From: Paenibacillus gyeongsangnamensis | GTDB lineage: Bacteria; Bacillota; Bacilli; Paenibacillales; NBRC-103111 | Length of the DNA: 64,000 bases | NCBI RefSeq assembly: GCF_027533625.1 | Contig: NZ_JAQAGZ010000001.1 | Coordinates: forward strand, 615,464-679,463 | Direction: 5' to 3' | Shown here: positions 35,262 through 43,797 of the stretch, piece after piece | Layout: the number at the start of each line of letters is the position of its first letter | Position numbering within the stretch: the first letter of the stretch is position 1 | Notes under the pieces: model-generated | What the model was told of the DNA's origin: nothing | The model's database searches: none | The model's input: only the letters and a program-made list of their open reading frames with translations | Translations under genes and position numbers: made by a program

Positions 35262-38063
35262 ATGAGTCAGAGAAAGTGGTACCACATGACGGCCGAGGAA
35301 ACCTTGCAAACGACCGGGACGGAAGCCATAAAAGGGTTGACGTCGGTGGAGGCGGACAAGCGGATCTCGGACGCCGGACTTAACGAGTTGGCGGAGGGAC
35401 AGGGCGTATCCCCGATTACGCTCTTCCTGAATCAGTTTAAAGATTTCATGGTCCTCGTGCTCGTTGGGGCCACACTGGTATCGGGACTGCTCGGCGAATA
35501 CCTGGATGCCATTACGATCATCGCGATCATCGTTATGAACGGGATTCTCGGGTTCGTGCAGGAGTTCCGGGCCGAGCGGTCGCTTCGCGCGTTAAAAGAG
35601 CTATCGGCTCCGAATGCCAAAGTGCTGCGCGACGGCGTGGTGCTTCAGCTGCCGGCTCGGGAGCTGGTGCCGGGAGATATCGTCGTGCTGGAAAGCGGCG
35701 ACCGGGTTCCCGCCGACATTCGCTTCGTGGAAGCTAACGGCGTTTATGCTGAAGAATCGGCATTGACCGGGGAATCGGTCCCGGTGGCCAAGCATACGGA
35801 GTCGTTAGCCGGGGAGGAGATTCCGCTTGGCGATCAGCGGAACCTCGGCTTCATGGGCACGCTGCTGACGCGCGGTACGGCAAAGGGCGTCGTTGTACGT
35901 ACGGGGATGGAAACGGAGATGGGCAAAATCGCCGATCTGATTCAAAGCACGGAATCGACGGAAACGCCGCTTCAGCACCGGCTGGAGCAGCTGGGGAAGA
36001 TTCTCATCATCGTAGCGATCGCTTTGACCGTGCTTGTTGTCGTGGCGGGCATCCTGCACGGCCAGGAGCCGTACGGCATGTTCCTCGCCGGGGTCAGCTT
36101 GGCGGTCGCGGCCATTCCGGAAGGACTTCCCGCGATCGTAACGATTGCGCTGGCACTTGGCGTACAGCGGATGATCCAGCGCAAAGCGATTGTGCGCAAG
36201 CTGCCGTCCGTCGAAACGCTCGGGTGCGCGTCGGTCATTTGCTCGGATAAAACCGGCACGCTGACGCAGAACAAAATGACGGTTACGCATATGTGGCTGG
36301 GCGGCGAGCTGCTTGAGGTGACGGGAGACGGCTATGACCCTAACGGCACGATTCTGAAGCAGGGCAAGCCGGTCGACGTGCGAAGCAACCAGATGCTAAG
36401 GCGTCTGCTGCAGGTTTCGGTGCTGTGCAACAACGCCGAGCTATCGGAGGAAGCGGCGGGAGGAAAGAAGAAAAAAGGCTCCGAAGAGGCGGACCCGAGC
36501 ATCTGGAGCATCAAGGGGGATCCGACCGAGGGAGCGCTTGTCGTGCTTGGCGCGAAGGCCGGCGTGACCCAGCAATCCTTGACCAGTTTGTACCGGCGTC
36601 TTACAGAAATGCCGTTCGATTCCGAACGGAAGCGGATGTCGGTCGTCGTGGAGCATCAAGGCGGACGCATGGTCTGCACCAAAGGCGCCCCGGACGTGCT
36701 GCTCCAGCAATGCGCCTATGTGCTGTGGGACGATAAGGTGATTCCGTTTACGGCCACGCTTCGTCAGAAGGTGCTCGCGGCGAATGAAGGGATGGCCAAG
36801 AACGCGCTTCGCGTGCTGGGGCTGGCTTACAGCGACCTCAAGACAAGCGAGCGGGGGACGGAAGAGGACGAGACGGAAAATAACCTGATCTTCATCGGAC
36901 TGACGGGCATGATCGATCCGCCCCGGCGGGAGGTGCGGGAAGCGATCCTGAAGTGCCGCAGAGCCGGCATCAAGACGGTGATGATTACGGGAGATCATCA
37001 GACGACAGCGGAAGCGATCGCGAAGCAGCTCGGCATCCTCCCTCCCGACGGGCTCGCTCTGAACGGACAGCAGCTTACGGCGATGGACGACGACGAACTG
37101 GATAAGCATGTGGACAATGCATATGTCTACGCGCGCGTTTCGCCGGAGCATAAGCTGCGGATCGTCAAATCCTTGCAGCGTCGAGGCCATGTGGTGGCGA
37201 TGACCGGCGACGGCGTCAACGACGCTCCGGCGATCAAGGCGGCCGACATCGGAATCGCCATGGGCATCAGCGGCACGGATGTATCGAAGGAGGCTTCCTC
37301 CCTCGTGCTGAGCGACGATAATTTCGGCACGATCGTCTCCGCAATCGAGGAAGGACGCGGCATTTACGAGAATATCCGCAAATTCATCCGTTATTTGCTG
37401 GCCTCGAACGTTGGGGAGATCATGACCATGTTCCTCGCCATGATGGCCGGTCTGCCGCTGCCGCTCGTTCCGATTCAAATTTTGTGGGTCAATCTCGTCA
37501 CCGACGGGCTCCCGGCCATGGCGCTCGGCGTGGATCAGGCGGAGAAGGACCTGATGCAGCAAAAGCCGCGCGGCGCCAAAGAAAACATATTCGCCCGCAG
37601 GCTCGGCTGGAAAATTATCAGCCGCGGGCTGCTGATCGGCTTATGCACGCTCGCGGCATTCATCATTGCTCTGCATCAGGGGGAGGACAGCCCGAGCGGA
37701 TTGATGAAAGCTCAGACCGTCGCGTTCGTTACGCTCGTTATGGCGCAGCTCATCCATGTCTTCGACTGCCGCAGCTCCCGCTCCATCTTCCACCGCAATC
37801 CGCTGCAGAACCGCTGGCTTGTATTGGCCGTCATCTCGTCACTGCTGCTGGTGCTGCCGGTCCTTTATGTGGAGCCGCTGCGGCCGATCTTCAAGACGGT
37901 GCCGCTCGGTCTGCTCGATTGGATTCTCGTTCTCTTCTTTGCCGGCATTCCGACCTTCCTGATGGGGTTCGGCAGCGTCATGAGCAAACCGAAGCGGAGG
38001 CCCCTCGCCTACGGAAGCGGCGGTTCGAAGCCGATGAAGCCGATCAAGCCGATCGCCCGCTAA
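35262..38063 (+). CDS. yloB: Calcium-translocating P-type ATPase (SERCA-like, YloB)
   Basis: Membrane Ca2+ pump of 933 residues. The N-terminal cation ATPase domain ([20 protein letters not shown]) precedes the transduction motif [22 protein letters not shown] in membrane helix 4, the phosphorylation site [21 protein letters not shown] in the nucleotide domain and [13 protein letters not shown]. Ten membrane segments are recognisable. In B. subtilis YloB expression rises in sporulation and it sits in the same order after yloA. The C-terminus is a Lys/Pro-rich tail. GGGAGGGAAGAGCAG precedes the ATG. Confidence 0.95.
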   Translation: MSQRKWYHMTAEETLQTTGTEAIKGLTSVEADKRISDAGLNELAEGQGVSPITLFLNQFKDFMVLVLVGATLVSGLLGEYLDAITIIAIIVMNGILGFVQEFRAERSLRALKELSAPNAKVLRDGVVLQLPARELVPGDIVVLESGDRVPADIRFVEANGVYAEESALTGESVPVAKHTESLAGEEIPLGDQRNLGFMGTLLTRGTAKGVVVRTGMETEMGKIADLIQSTESTETPLQHRLEQLGKILIIVAIALTVLVVVAGILHGQEPYGMFLAGVSLAVAAIPEGLPAIVTIALALGVQRMIQRKAIVRKLPSVETLGCASVICSDKTGTLTQNKMTVTHMWLGGELLEVTGDGYDPNGTILKQGKPVDVRSNQMLRRLLQVSVLCNNAELSEEAAGGKKKKGSEEADPSIWSIKGDPTEGALVVLGAKAGVTQQSLTSLYRRLTEMPFDSERKRMSVVVEHQGGRMVCTKGAPDVLLQQCAYVLWDDKVIPFTATLRQKVLAANEGMAKNALRVLGLAYSDLKTSERGTEEDETENNLIFIGLTGMIDPPRREVREAILKCRRAGIKTVMITGDHQTTAEAIAKQLGILPPDGLALNGQQLTAMDDDELDKHVDNAYVYARVSPEHKLRIVKSLQRRGHVVAMTGDGVNDAPAIKAADIGIAMGISGTDVSKEASSLVLSDDNFGTIVSAIEEGRGIYENIRKFIRYLLASNVGEIMTMFLAMMAGLPLPLVPIQILWVNLVTDGLPAMALGVDQAEKDLMQQKPRGAKENIFARRLGWKIISRGLLIGLCTLAAFIIALHQGEDSPSGLMKAQTVAFVTLVMAQLIHVFDCRSSRSIFHRNPLQNRWLVLAVISSLLLVLPVLYVEPLRPIFKTVPLGLLDWILVLFFAGIPTFLMGFGSVMSKPKRRPLAYGSGGSKPMKPIKPIAR

Positions 38064-38068
38064 CAATG

Positions 38069-38095
38069 CCGGACCGCCTTGGCGGTCCGGTTTTC
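38069..38095 (+). terminator. yloB terminator
   Basis: CCGGACCGCC pairs perfectly with GGCGGTCCGG across a two-base gap, followed by TTTTCG. Six bases later a dispersed repeat begins. Confidence 0.85.
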
Positions 38096-38100
38096 GCTTG

Positions 38101-38201
38101 GTTGATAAGAATTTATAAGTTTTCACAACTTACAGCTTCGCATCAACCTTGGTAAACGCGCTGGTCCTTGTAAGACAAGGACGGCGTAGCCGTTTATCCT
38201 G
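38101..38201 (+). repeat. Dispersed two-hairpin repeat, copy 4
   Basis: Starts six bases after the yloB terminator and is joined to copy 5 by a single G, exactly as copies 1 and 2 are joined. The left inner hairpin is TAAGTT/AACTTA and the right inner is GTCCTTGT/ACAAGGAC. Confidence 0.9.
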
Positions 38202-38202
38202 G

Positions 38203-38304
38203 GTTGATAAGAATTTATAAGTTTTCGCGGGCTTACAGCTTCGCATCAACCTTGGTAAACGCGCTGGTCCTTGTAAGACAAGGACGGCGTAGCCGTTTAT
38301 CCTG
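38203..38304 (+). repeat. Dispersed two-hairpin repeat, copy 5
   Basis: Tandem partner of copy 4. The left inner hairpin has diverged to TAAG and CTTA with a longer loop; the right half is identical to copy 4. About 100 bp remain before dapF; that stretch includes a TATGAT at 38367-38372 but no convincing -35. Confidence 0.9.
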
Positions 38305-38408
38305 GTATAGGGGGTTACAGCGGAACAAATTTTGCACTGTCCCTATGCAGTGGGCCGGAATTGCGCTATGATAGGGGGTAAAACACGTTCTTACGGGAGT
38401 CTTGAACC

Positions 38409-39245
38409 ATGAACTTTACGAAAATGCAAGGTCTTGGCAACGATTTTATCGTCATCGCCGGAGCGGGCGAGCTTCCGCCGGACGCCGGCGATCAGGCGCT
38501 GCGTTTATGCGACCGCCACTTCGGCATCGGAGCGGACGGGCTGGTGTATTTGCTGCCTTCCCGCCTGGGGGATTATCAAATGCGTATTATCAATTCCGAC
38601 GGCTCGGAAGCGGAGCAGTGCGGCAACGCGATCCGCTGCGCGGCCAAATATATATATGACCACGGGCTTGTACCGGCGGACCGGAGGTCTCTCGTCATCG
38701 AGACGATCGGGGCGGGGGCCCAGGCGGTGCAGCTAACCGTAACCGAAGGCAAGGTCACGGCCGTGCGCGTCGATATGGGCGCGCCGGTTTTATCCGGACT
38801 TGCGGTGCCGACGACGGTGGATGCCGAGCCGGTGCGCGATTTTCCCGTGGAAGCCGGCGGACGGGAATTCCGGTTCACCGCCGTTTCCATGGGCAATCCG
38901 CACTGCGTGATTTTTGTGGACGATGCGGCGGGCTTCGATCTGGCGGCCTGGGGGCCGAAGCTGGAGACGCACCCGCTGTTTCCGAAGCGGACCAACGTCG
39001 AATTCGTTACCGTGAAGCGCAGGGATTTCGCCGATATGCGCGTATGGGAACGGGGAGCCGGCCCTACGCTGGCCTGCGGAACCGGCGCCTGCGCCACGCT
39101 CGTGGCCGGTGTGCTGAACGGCGTAATGGATCGGCAAGGGGTCGTTTCGCTCAAGGGCGGGGAGCTGTTTATCGAGTGGAATGAAGCGGATAACCGGGTT
39201 TATATGACCGGACCAGCGGAAACCGTGTTTAAAGGAACGTTGTAA
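38409..39245 (+). CDS. dapF: Diaminopimelate epimerase
   Basis: PLP-independent racemase that converts LL- to meso-diaminopimelate for lysine and peptidoglycan. The 278 residues hold both catalytic-cysteine motifs: SEAEQCGNAIRC (Cys near 70) and LACGTGACATLVA (Cys near 222). The N-terminus MNFTKMQGLGNDFIVIAG is typical. ACGGGAG precedes the ATG by about nine bases. The methyltransferase/MTHFR gene follows after 32 bp. In B. subtilis dapF is not in the ylo block. Confidence 0.96.
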   Translation: MNFTKMQGLGNDFIVIAGAGELPPDAGDQALRLCDRHFGIGADGLVYLLPSRLGDYQMRIINSDGSEAEQCGNAIRCAAKYIYDHGLVPADRRSLVIETIGAGAQAVQLTVTEGKVTAVRVDMGAPVLSGLAVPTTVDAEPVRDFPVEAGGREFRFTAVSMGNPHCVIFVDDAAGFDLAAWGPKLETHPLFPKRTNVEFVTVKRRDFADMRVWERGAGPTLACGTGACATLVAGVLNGVMDRQGVVSLKGGELFIEWNEADNRVYMTGPAETVFKGTL

Positions 39246-39277
39246 TGTTTATCATGGGAAGGTAAGGTGAAGCCGAA

Positions 39278-41173
39278 ATGAAACCGGATCTGAGAGAAGC
39301 GCTTCGTCAGCGCATATTGGTCGGGGACGGCGCCATGGGCACGTATCTGTATCAGATGGGTTTTCCCGTAGGCATATCATATGAAGAATTGAATCTGCTG
39401 AAGCCCGACGTCATCGAGAACGTGCACCGTCTTTATTATGAAGCGGGAGCGCGGCTGATCGAGACGAATACGTTCTCCGCGAACCGGGAGAAGCTGTCGA
39501 AGTATGGTCTCGAGCAGGAGGTTGAGGCGATTAATCGGGCGGGGGTCGCCCTGGCCAGACAAGCGGTCGGCCCCGACGCCTACGTCGTAGGGGCGATCGG
39601 CTCGATCCGGGCGGGCAAGCGAAAGAACGTGCGTACCGCCAAGGTGAAGGAGGATTTGCGCCAGCAAATCGAGGTTTTGACGGATACGGCGGTGGACGGT
39701 ATTCTGCTCGAATCGTTCTACGATCTCGAGGAGTTGCTGATCGCCGTGAAGCTGATCCGGAGGATCAGCACGCTCCCGGTCATCTGCCAGTTCGCTTCGG
39801 AGGGCACGGGCACGACACAAGACGGCATTGCGCTGCAGGATGCGTTCCATATGCTGCTGGACAGCGGCGCCGATGTGGTCGGCTTTAACTGCCGCAGCGG
39901 TCCCGTCGGACTTCTGCGTTCCTTGGAGAAGGTAGCCGGAATGAACGAGGCTCCGCCGTTCTCGGTGTTTCCGAATGCAGGCATACCGGATTATGTCGAT
40001 GGGCGGTATACGTATGCGGCGACGCCGCAATATTTCGGCGAGACGGCCAAACGGTTCGCGGACCTCGGCGCGCGCATCGTCGGCGGCTGCTGCGGGACGA
40101 CGCCGGAGCATATTGCGGCGATGGCAAGCGCCCTCGAAGGCTACATCCCGAATCCCGAGGCGCTGATGCAGCTGGAGACGGCATCCGGCGTGACGGAGAC
40201 GATCCGTGTCGTCCGGGAGCCATCCCCTGCCGCAGTGAAGGAGACGGATGAACCGAATTTGGTGGAGCTGGCGAAGCGGCGCCACACGGTCATCGTGGAG
40301 CTCGATCCTCCGCGGGATCTCGATATCGCCAAGTTCATGGAAGGCGCGCAGGCGCTGAAGCACGCCAAGGTCGACGCCTTGACCATGGCGGACAACTCCC
40401 TGGCCGTCACCCGCATGAGCAATCTTGCGCTCGGCAGCCTCGTGAAGGAACGGACCGGCATTCGTCCGCTCATTCACATCGCCTGCCGGGACCGGAATAT
40501 GATCGGAACGCAGTCGCACATGATGGGGCTGCACGCGCTCGGCATCGACCATGTGCTTGCGGTTACGGGCGATCCTGCCCGCTTCGGCGATTTGCCGGGC
40601 TCCAGTTCGGTGTATGACTTGACCTCCTTCGAGATTATCCGTATGATCAAACAGTTGAACGAAGGAGTGGCGTTCTCGGGCAAGCCGCTGAAGAAGAAAG
40701 CGAATTTCGTCATCGGCGCGGCTTTTAATCCCAATGTAAAATATTTGGATAAAGCGGTGCAGCGCCTCGAACGCAAGATCGAAGCCGGCGCCGACTATAT
40801 TATGACGCAGCCGGTATACAATGCCGAGCTGATCGAGCGGATCTACGAGGCGACGAAGCATCTGTCCGTTCCGATCTTCCTCGGTATCATGCCGCTGGCC
40901 AGCGGCAATAATGCGGAATATTTGCATAACGAGGTGCCGGGCATCCAGCTGTCCGACGAAGTGCGCCGGCGCATGCAGGGGCTGAAGGGCGAAGAAGGAA
41001 GAGCCATGGGCGTGCAAATCGCCCGGGAGCTGCTGGATACGGCGATGGCCTATTTCAACGGGATCTACTTGATGACCCCGTTCCTGGCCTACGAAATGAC
41101 CGTGCAGCTGACGAATTACGTGTGGGAGAAGGCCGGGCGCCGGGATTTCCACTTGTCCCCACTAGCAAAATGA
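39278..41173 (+). CDS. Bifunctional homocysteine S-methyltransferase / methylenetetrahydrofolate reductase (YitJ-like)
   Basis: Two enzymes of methionine synthesis in one chain of 631 residues. The N-terminal S-methyltransferase domain (1-290) starts VGDGAMGTYLYQMG and contains the zinc motif VGGCCGTTPEHI near 270, preceded by the third ligand in VGFNCRSGP. The C-terminal MTHFR (TIM barrel, 330-610) has VIVELDPPRD, LAVTGDPARFG, FVIGAAFNPN and YIMTQPVYN. No SAM riboswitch is visible upstream, unlike many yitJ genes. It is joined to dapF, and yicC follows 20 bp later. Confidence 0.92.
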   Translation: MKPDLREALRQRILVGDGAMGTYLYQMGFPVGISYEELNLLKPDVIENVHRLYYEAGARLIETNTFSANREKLSKYGLEQEVEAINRAGVALARQAVGPDAYVVGAIGSIRAGKRKNVRTAKVKEDLRQQIEVLTDTAVDGILLESFYDLEELLIAVKLIRRISTLPVICQFASEGTGTTQDGIALQDAFHMLLDSGADVVGFNCRSGPVGLLRSLEKVAGMNEAPPFSVFPNAGIPDYVDGRYTYAATPQYFGETAKRFADLGARIVGGCCGTTPEHIAAMASALEGYIPNPEALMQLETASGVTETIRVVREPSPAAVKETDEPNLVELAKRRHTVIVELDPPRDLDIAKFMEGAQALKHAKVDALTMADNSLAVTRMSNLALGSLVKERTGIRPLIHIACRDRNMIGTQSHMMGLHALGIDHVLAVTGDPARFGDLPGSSSVYDLTSFEIIRMIKQLNEGVAFSGKPLKKKANFVIGAAFNPNVKYLDKAVQRLERKIEAGADYIMTQPVYNAELIERIYEATKHLSVPIFLGIMPLASGNNAEYLHNEVPGIQLSDEVRRRMQGLKGEEGRAMGVQIARELLDTAMAYFNGIYLMTPFLAYEMTVQLTNYVWEKAGRRDFHLSPLAK

Positions 41174-41193
41174 ATTAAAATAGGGTAACGGAT

Positions 41194-42084
41194 GTGAAAG
41201 CCATGTTGTTCAGCATGACCGGATTCGGCCAGGCGGAACGTTCGATTGCGGGCTTTAAGCTGCAGATCGATCTGAAATCGGTCAATCACCGGTATTGTGA
41301 AATCGTCGTCCGGATGCCCAGAGAATGGGCCAAATTCGAGGATACGATCAAGCGAACGGTGTCGCAGCAGGTGAAGCGGGGACGCGTCGATGCGTTCATC
41401 TCGATGGAGAGGGACAGCGGCGGAACACCCTCTTTTCGCGTTGATGCCGCGCTTGCGGAGTCGTATATGCACGCTGCGGAGCAGTTGCGGTCGGGATTGT
41501 CCCTGCAGGACGAGCTGAAGCTGAGCGACTTGCTCCAAATCCCGAATTTGATCGTACTGGAGGATGGGCTTCAGGCGAGCGAAGAGGAGATCGAGCGGGC
41601 ATTGACGGACGTCACGGCGGAAGCGACCCGGAACCTGCTTTCCATGCGGGAGCGGGAAGGAGAGCATCTGCTCTCCGATCTGAAGCAGCGGCTCTTATCG
41701 ATGCGGAGCTTCTGCGAATCGGCCGCGTTTATTGCGCCGCAGGCCGTTAAAGAATTCTCGGACAAGCTGCGTCTTCGGATGCAGGAGCTGCTTCAATCCG
41801 CCGCGCTCGACGAGAGCCGGCTTGCGATGGAAGCGGCGATCTTCGCCGACCGGGCGAGCGTCGATGAAGAGCTGACCCGCTTGCAGAGCCATTTTCAGCA
41901 ATTCGAGGGACTGCTTCAGGCGGCGGTACCGGTGGGCCGCAAGCTGGACTTTCTAGTCCAGGAAATGAACCGGGAAGTGAACACGATCGGCTCGAAGGCG
42001 AACCATGCCCGGTTAACCTCCCTTGTCGTGGAGATGAAAGCGGAGCTGGAGAAGATGCGGGAGCAGATTCAAAATATTGAGTAA
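41194..42084 (+). CDS. yloC: YicC/YloC family endoribonuclease
   Basis: The 296-residue protein begins MLFSMTGFGQAER after a short MKA extension, typical of YicC, and ends in the DUF1732 region (REVNTIGSKANHARL, VEMKAELEKMREQIQNIE). E. coli YicC acts as an RNase on small RNAs; the bacillary homologue is YloC. The start is GTG with AGGG eight bases upstream; ATG 41203 is the alternative. A long palindrome lies between this gene and remA. Confidence 0.9.
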   Translation: MKAMLFSMTGFGQAERSIAGFKLQIDLKSVNHRYCEIVVRMPREWAKFEDTIKRTVSQQVKRGRVDAFISMERDSGGTPSFRVDAALAESYMHAAEQLRSGLSLQDELKLSDLLQIPNLIVLEDGLQASEEEIERALTDVTAEATRNLLSMREREGEHLLSDLKQRLLSMRSFCESAAFIAPQAVKEFSDKLRLRMQELLQSAALDESRLAMEAAIFADRASVDEELTRLQSHFQQFEGLLQAAVPVGRKLDFLVQEMNREVNTIGSKANHARLTSLVVEMKAELEKMREQIQNIE

Positions 42085-42093
42085 TATATTTAT

Positions 42094-42298
42094 TTTTTTG
42101 CAACGGCATTCATGTTTCTGACGGAGCAATAGCGGAGAACAGAATACATGCTGTAGAACGAAGTGTGGCGCATTTGAAAATGGGTTATTACCGCAGATAA
42201 TTTTACAATAGAATGAACCCATTTTCTAAAGCGCCCGGAAGCATGTATTCTGATTCGCAGCGGACCCGCCGTAGTCATGCTAAAGCCGTTGCAAAAAA
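42094..42298. repeat. 205-bp long imperfect palindrome between yloC and remA
   Basis: Nested perfect arms: TTTTTTGCAACGGC (42094-42107) with GCCGTTGCAAAAAA (42285-42298); CAGAATACATGCT (42140-42152) with AGCATGTATTCTG (42240-42252); GAAAATGGGTT (42176-42186) with AACCCATTTTC (42216-42226); also GGCGC/GCGCC. The central loop is AT-rich. In RNA it would form one long hairpin in the remA leader. It looks like a fold-back miniature element or a large regulatory hairpin; no target-site duplication is clear. Confidence 0.85.
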
Positions 42299-42322
42299 CA
42301 CGTTCCAGGGGGATACCAACTA

Positions 42323-42583
42323 ATGGCGATCAAACTAATCAACATCGGTTTCGGAAACATCGTCTCCGCAAATCGAATCATTTCCATTGTCAGCCCGGAG
42401 TCGGCGCCGATCAAACGGATCATCCAAGAAGCGCGGGACCGACACATGCTGATAGATGCGACGTACGGTCGCCGTACTCGTGCAGTTATCATCACGGACA
42501 GCGATCATGTCATCCTGTCTGCGGTACAACCGGAAACGGTAGCTCATCGACTTTCGAATAAGGACGATGATCATGACGAGTAA
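42323..42583 (+). CDS. remA: Extracellular matrix regulator RemA
   Basis: Small DNA-binding regulator, 86 residues, that in B. subtilis activates biofilm matrix operons and osmoprotection genes. The sequence [18 protein letters not shown], then [16 protein letters not shown] and [15 protein letters not shown] is diagnostic. AGGGGG precedes the ATG. It overlaps gmk by 11 bases, so they are coupled; the 205-bp palindrome lies just upstream and may shape its expression. Confidence 0.95.
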   Translation: MAIKLINIGFGNIVSANRIISIVSPESAPIKRIIQEARDRHMLIDATYGRRTRAVIITDSDHVILSAVQPETVAHRLSNKDDDHDE

Positions 42584-43214
42584 TATTGGTTATACCCCTG
42601 CTGAGAAAGGCATACTGATCGTACTCTCGGGCCCTTCCGGCGTAGGGAAAGGCACCGTATGTAAAGCGCTTCGCTCGAAAGCTCCGGAGCTGGTATACTC
42701 CGTCTCCGCAACCACCCGTCCGCCCCGTGAAGGGGAAGTGGACGGCGTGAATTATTTTTTCAAGAGCAGGGAACAATTCCTGCAGCTGGTCGATCAGGAC
42801 CAAATGCTGGAATGGGCTGAATATGTGGGCAATTTCTACGGGACTCCAAGGAAATTCGTGGAGGAAACGCTCCAGTCCGGCAAGGATATCATCCTTGAGA
42901 TCGAAGTCCAGGGCGCTCTGAAAGTGAAGCAGAAATTTCCGGAGGGCGTATTCATCTTTCTCCTGCCGCCGTCGCTGCCCGAGCTGGAAAGCCGGATCGT
43001 GGGACGCGGGACGGAATCCGAGGAATCCATCCGCAACCGCATGTCGGTCGCCTTGGAGGAGATCCGGCTGATGGAGCATTATGATTACGCGATCGTCAAC
43101 GATCAGGTTGATCTGGCCTGCGAGCGGATACTCGGCATTCTCACGGCGGAGCACTGCCGTAAAGATAGAATGGTATCGAAAATTAAACATTGGATGGCAG
43201 AGGTGAATCACTGA
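42573..43214 (+). CDS. gmk: Guanylate kinase
   Basis: Phosphorylates GMP to GDP. The 213 residues include the P-loop [11 protein letters not shown], the GMP-binding [23 protein letters not shown] and [10 protein letters not shown]. Two ATGs compete: 42567 is too close to AAGGA, while 42573 has it eight bases upstream and is chosen. The gene begins inside remA and ends one base before rpoZ. Confidence 0.96.
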   Translation: MTSNIGYTPAEKGILIVLSGPSGVGKGTVCKALRSKAPELVYSVSATTRPPREGEVDGVNYFFKSREQFLQLVDQDQMLEWAEYVGNFYGTPRKFVEETLQSGKDIILEIEVQGALKVKQKFPEGVFIFLLPPSLPELESRIVGRGTESEESIRNRMSVALEEIRLMEHYDYAIVNDQVDLACERILGILTAEHCRKDRMVSKIKHWMAEVNH

Positions 43215-43215
43215 T

Positions 43216-43434
43216 ATGTTGTATCCTTCAATCGATAAATTGCTGGGTAAAGTAGACAGTAAGTATTCCTTGGTGGTTGCGGCGGCTAAGCGGGCAAGAT
43301 TGCTGCGTGACGGCGCGAAAACGGAAGTTCGTCAAAAACGGTCGCACAAACACGTCGGGTTGGCGCTGGAAGAAATTTTCGAGGACCACATCAATTACGA
43401 GAAGATCCAATCCAAAGAAACTCCTTTAAAATAA
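43216..43434 (+). CDS. rpoZ: DNA-directed RNA polymerase omega subunit
   Basis: Assembles and stabilises RNA polymerase. The 72 residues match Firmicute omega: MLYPSIDKLLGKVDSKYSLV, AAKRARLLRDGA and HVGLALEEIFEDHINYEK. AGAGGTG lies before the ATG. Order remA-gmk-rpoZ is as in B. subtilis. A terminator begins at its stop codon, separating it from coaBC. Confidence 0.95.
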   Translation: MLYPSIDKLLGKVDSKYSLVVAAAKRARLLRDGAKTEVRQKRSHKHVGLALEEIFEDHINYEKIQSKETPLK

Positions 43435-43461
43435 ACAACCCATAGCGGTTGTTATTTTTTT
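43434..43461 (+). terminator. rpoZ terminator
   Basis: AACAACC pairs with GGTTGTT around CATAGC, followed by ATTTTTTT. It overlaps the stop codon. Confidence 0.85.
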
Positions 43462-43667
43462 GCGGATAACGGAGCGGGAGGCTAAGCCGCCCCGGCAGCC
43501 TGAGTGCAGTGCAAAGCTGAAGCCCACGCCGGGAGAGGCATACCGAGGCAGGGCTGACGTCGCTGACTTGGCAAGGAGGTACTGAAGGAACCGTACTTAG
43601 GAAGCATGGTAACTCAGACTAAGGGAGTGCTCAGGAGACTGTTTGGTATCGCAAACTGAAATGAACG
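43462..43667 (+). ncRNA. Possible structured RNA segment upstream of coaBC
   Basis: No coding frame is evident. Possible pairings include AGCCC/GGGCT (about 43523 and 43553), GGTAC and GTAC around 43580-43600, and GTTTG/CAAAC around 43640-43655. The composition (runs such as GGAGG, GGAACC, CAGGAGAC) suggests a folded leader, and CTCAGGAGACTG loosely recalls part of a B12 box without the rest of a cobalamin riboswitch. I recognise no known RNA class. Confidence 0.3.
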
Positions 43668-43779
43668 CCTAAGAAGTAGTTTTGCTACCGCAATGCTTAC
43701 GAAGTGGTTTTGCTAAAACTATGCTTATGAAGTAGTTTTGCTATCGCAATGCTTACGAAGTGGTTTTGCCAAAGCAAAA
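43668..43779 (+). repeat. Four contiguous 28-bp repeats upstream of coaBC
   Basis: Units at 43668, 43696, 43724 and 43752 share the core GAAGTRGTTTTGC. Units 1 and 3 are one type (AGTAGTTTTGCTAYCGCAATG) and units 2 and 4 the other (AGTGGTTTTGC followed by AAA), so the array is a duplicated 56-bp block. There are no spacers, so this is not CRISPR. The last unit runs into the hairpin next to the coaBC ribosome-binding site. Confidence 0.85.
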
Positions 43780-43781
43780 CC
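43762..43781 (+). promoter_or_regulatory. Hairpin abutting the coaBC ribosome-binding site
   Basis: GGTTTTGC, loop CAAA, GCAAAACC: a perfect 8-bp stem ending two bases before GGAGGAGG. It could limit or tune ribosome access. Inferred from position only. Confidence 0.55.
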
Positions 43782-43797
43782 TGGAGGAGGAAGTCAA

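Noticed and set aside
39377..41152. 591-residue open frame on the minus strand
   Set aside because: It is the antisense of the methyltransferase/MTHFR gene; long antisense frames are expected at this GC content, and it is rich in Arg and His with no domain.
43462..43667. Cobalamin riboswitch before coaBC
   Set aside because: Only a loose B12-box-like string is present; the other conserved cobalamin riboswitch segments are missing and the gene is for CoA synthesis.
43668..43779. CRISPR array
   Set aside because: The 28-bp repeats are contiguous with no spacers and no cas genes are present.
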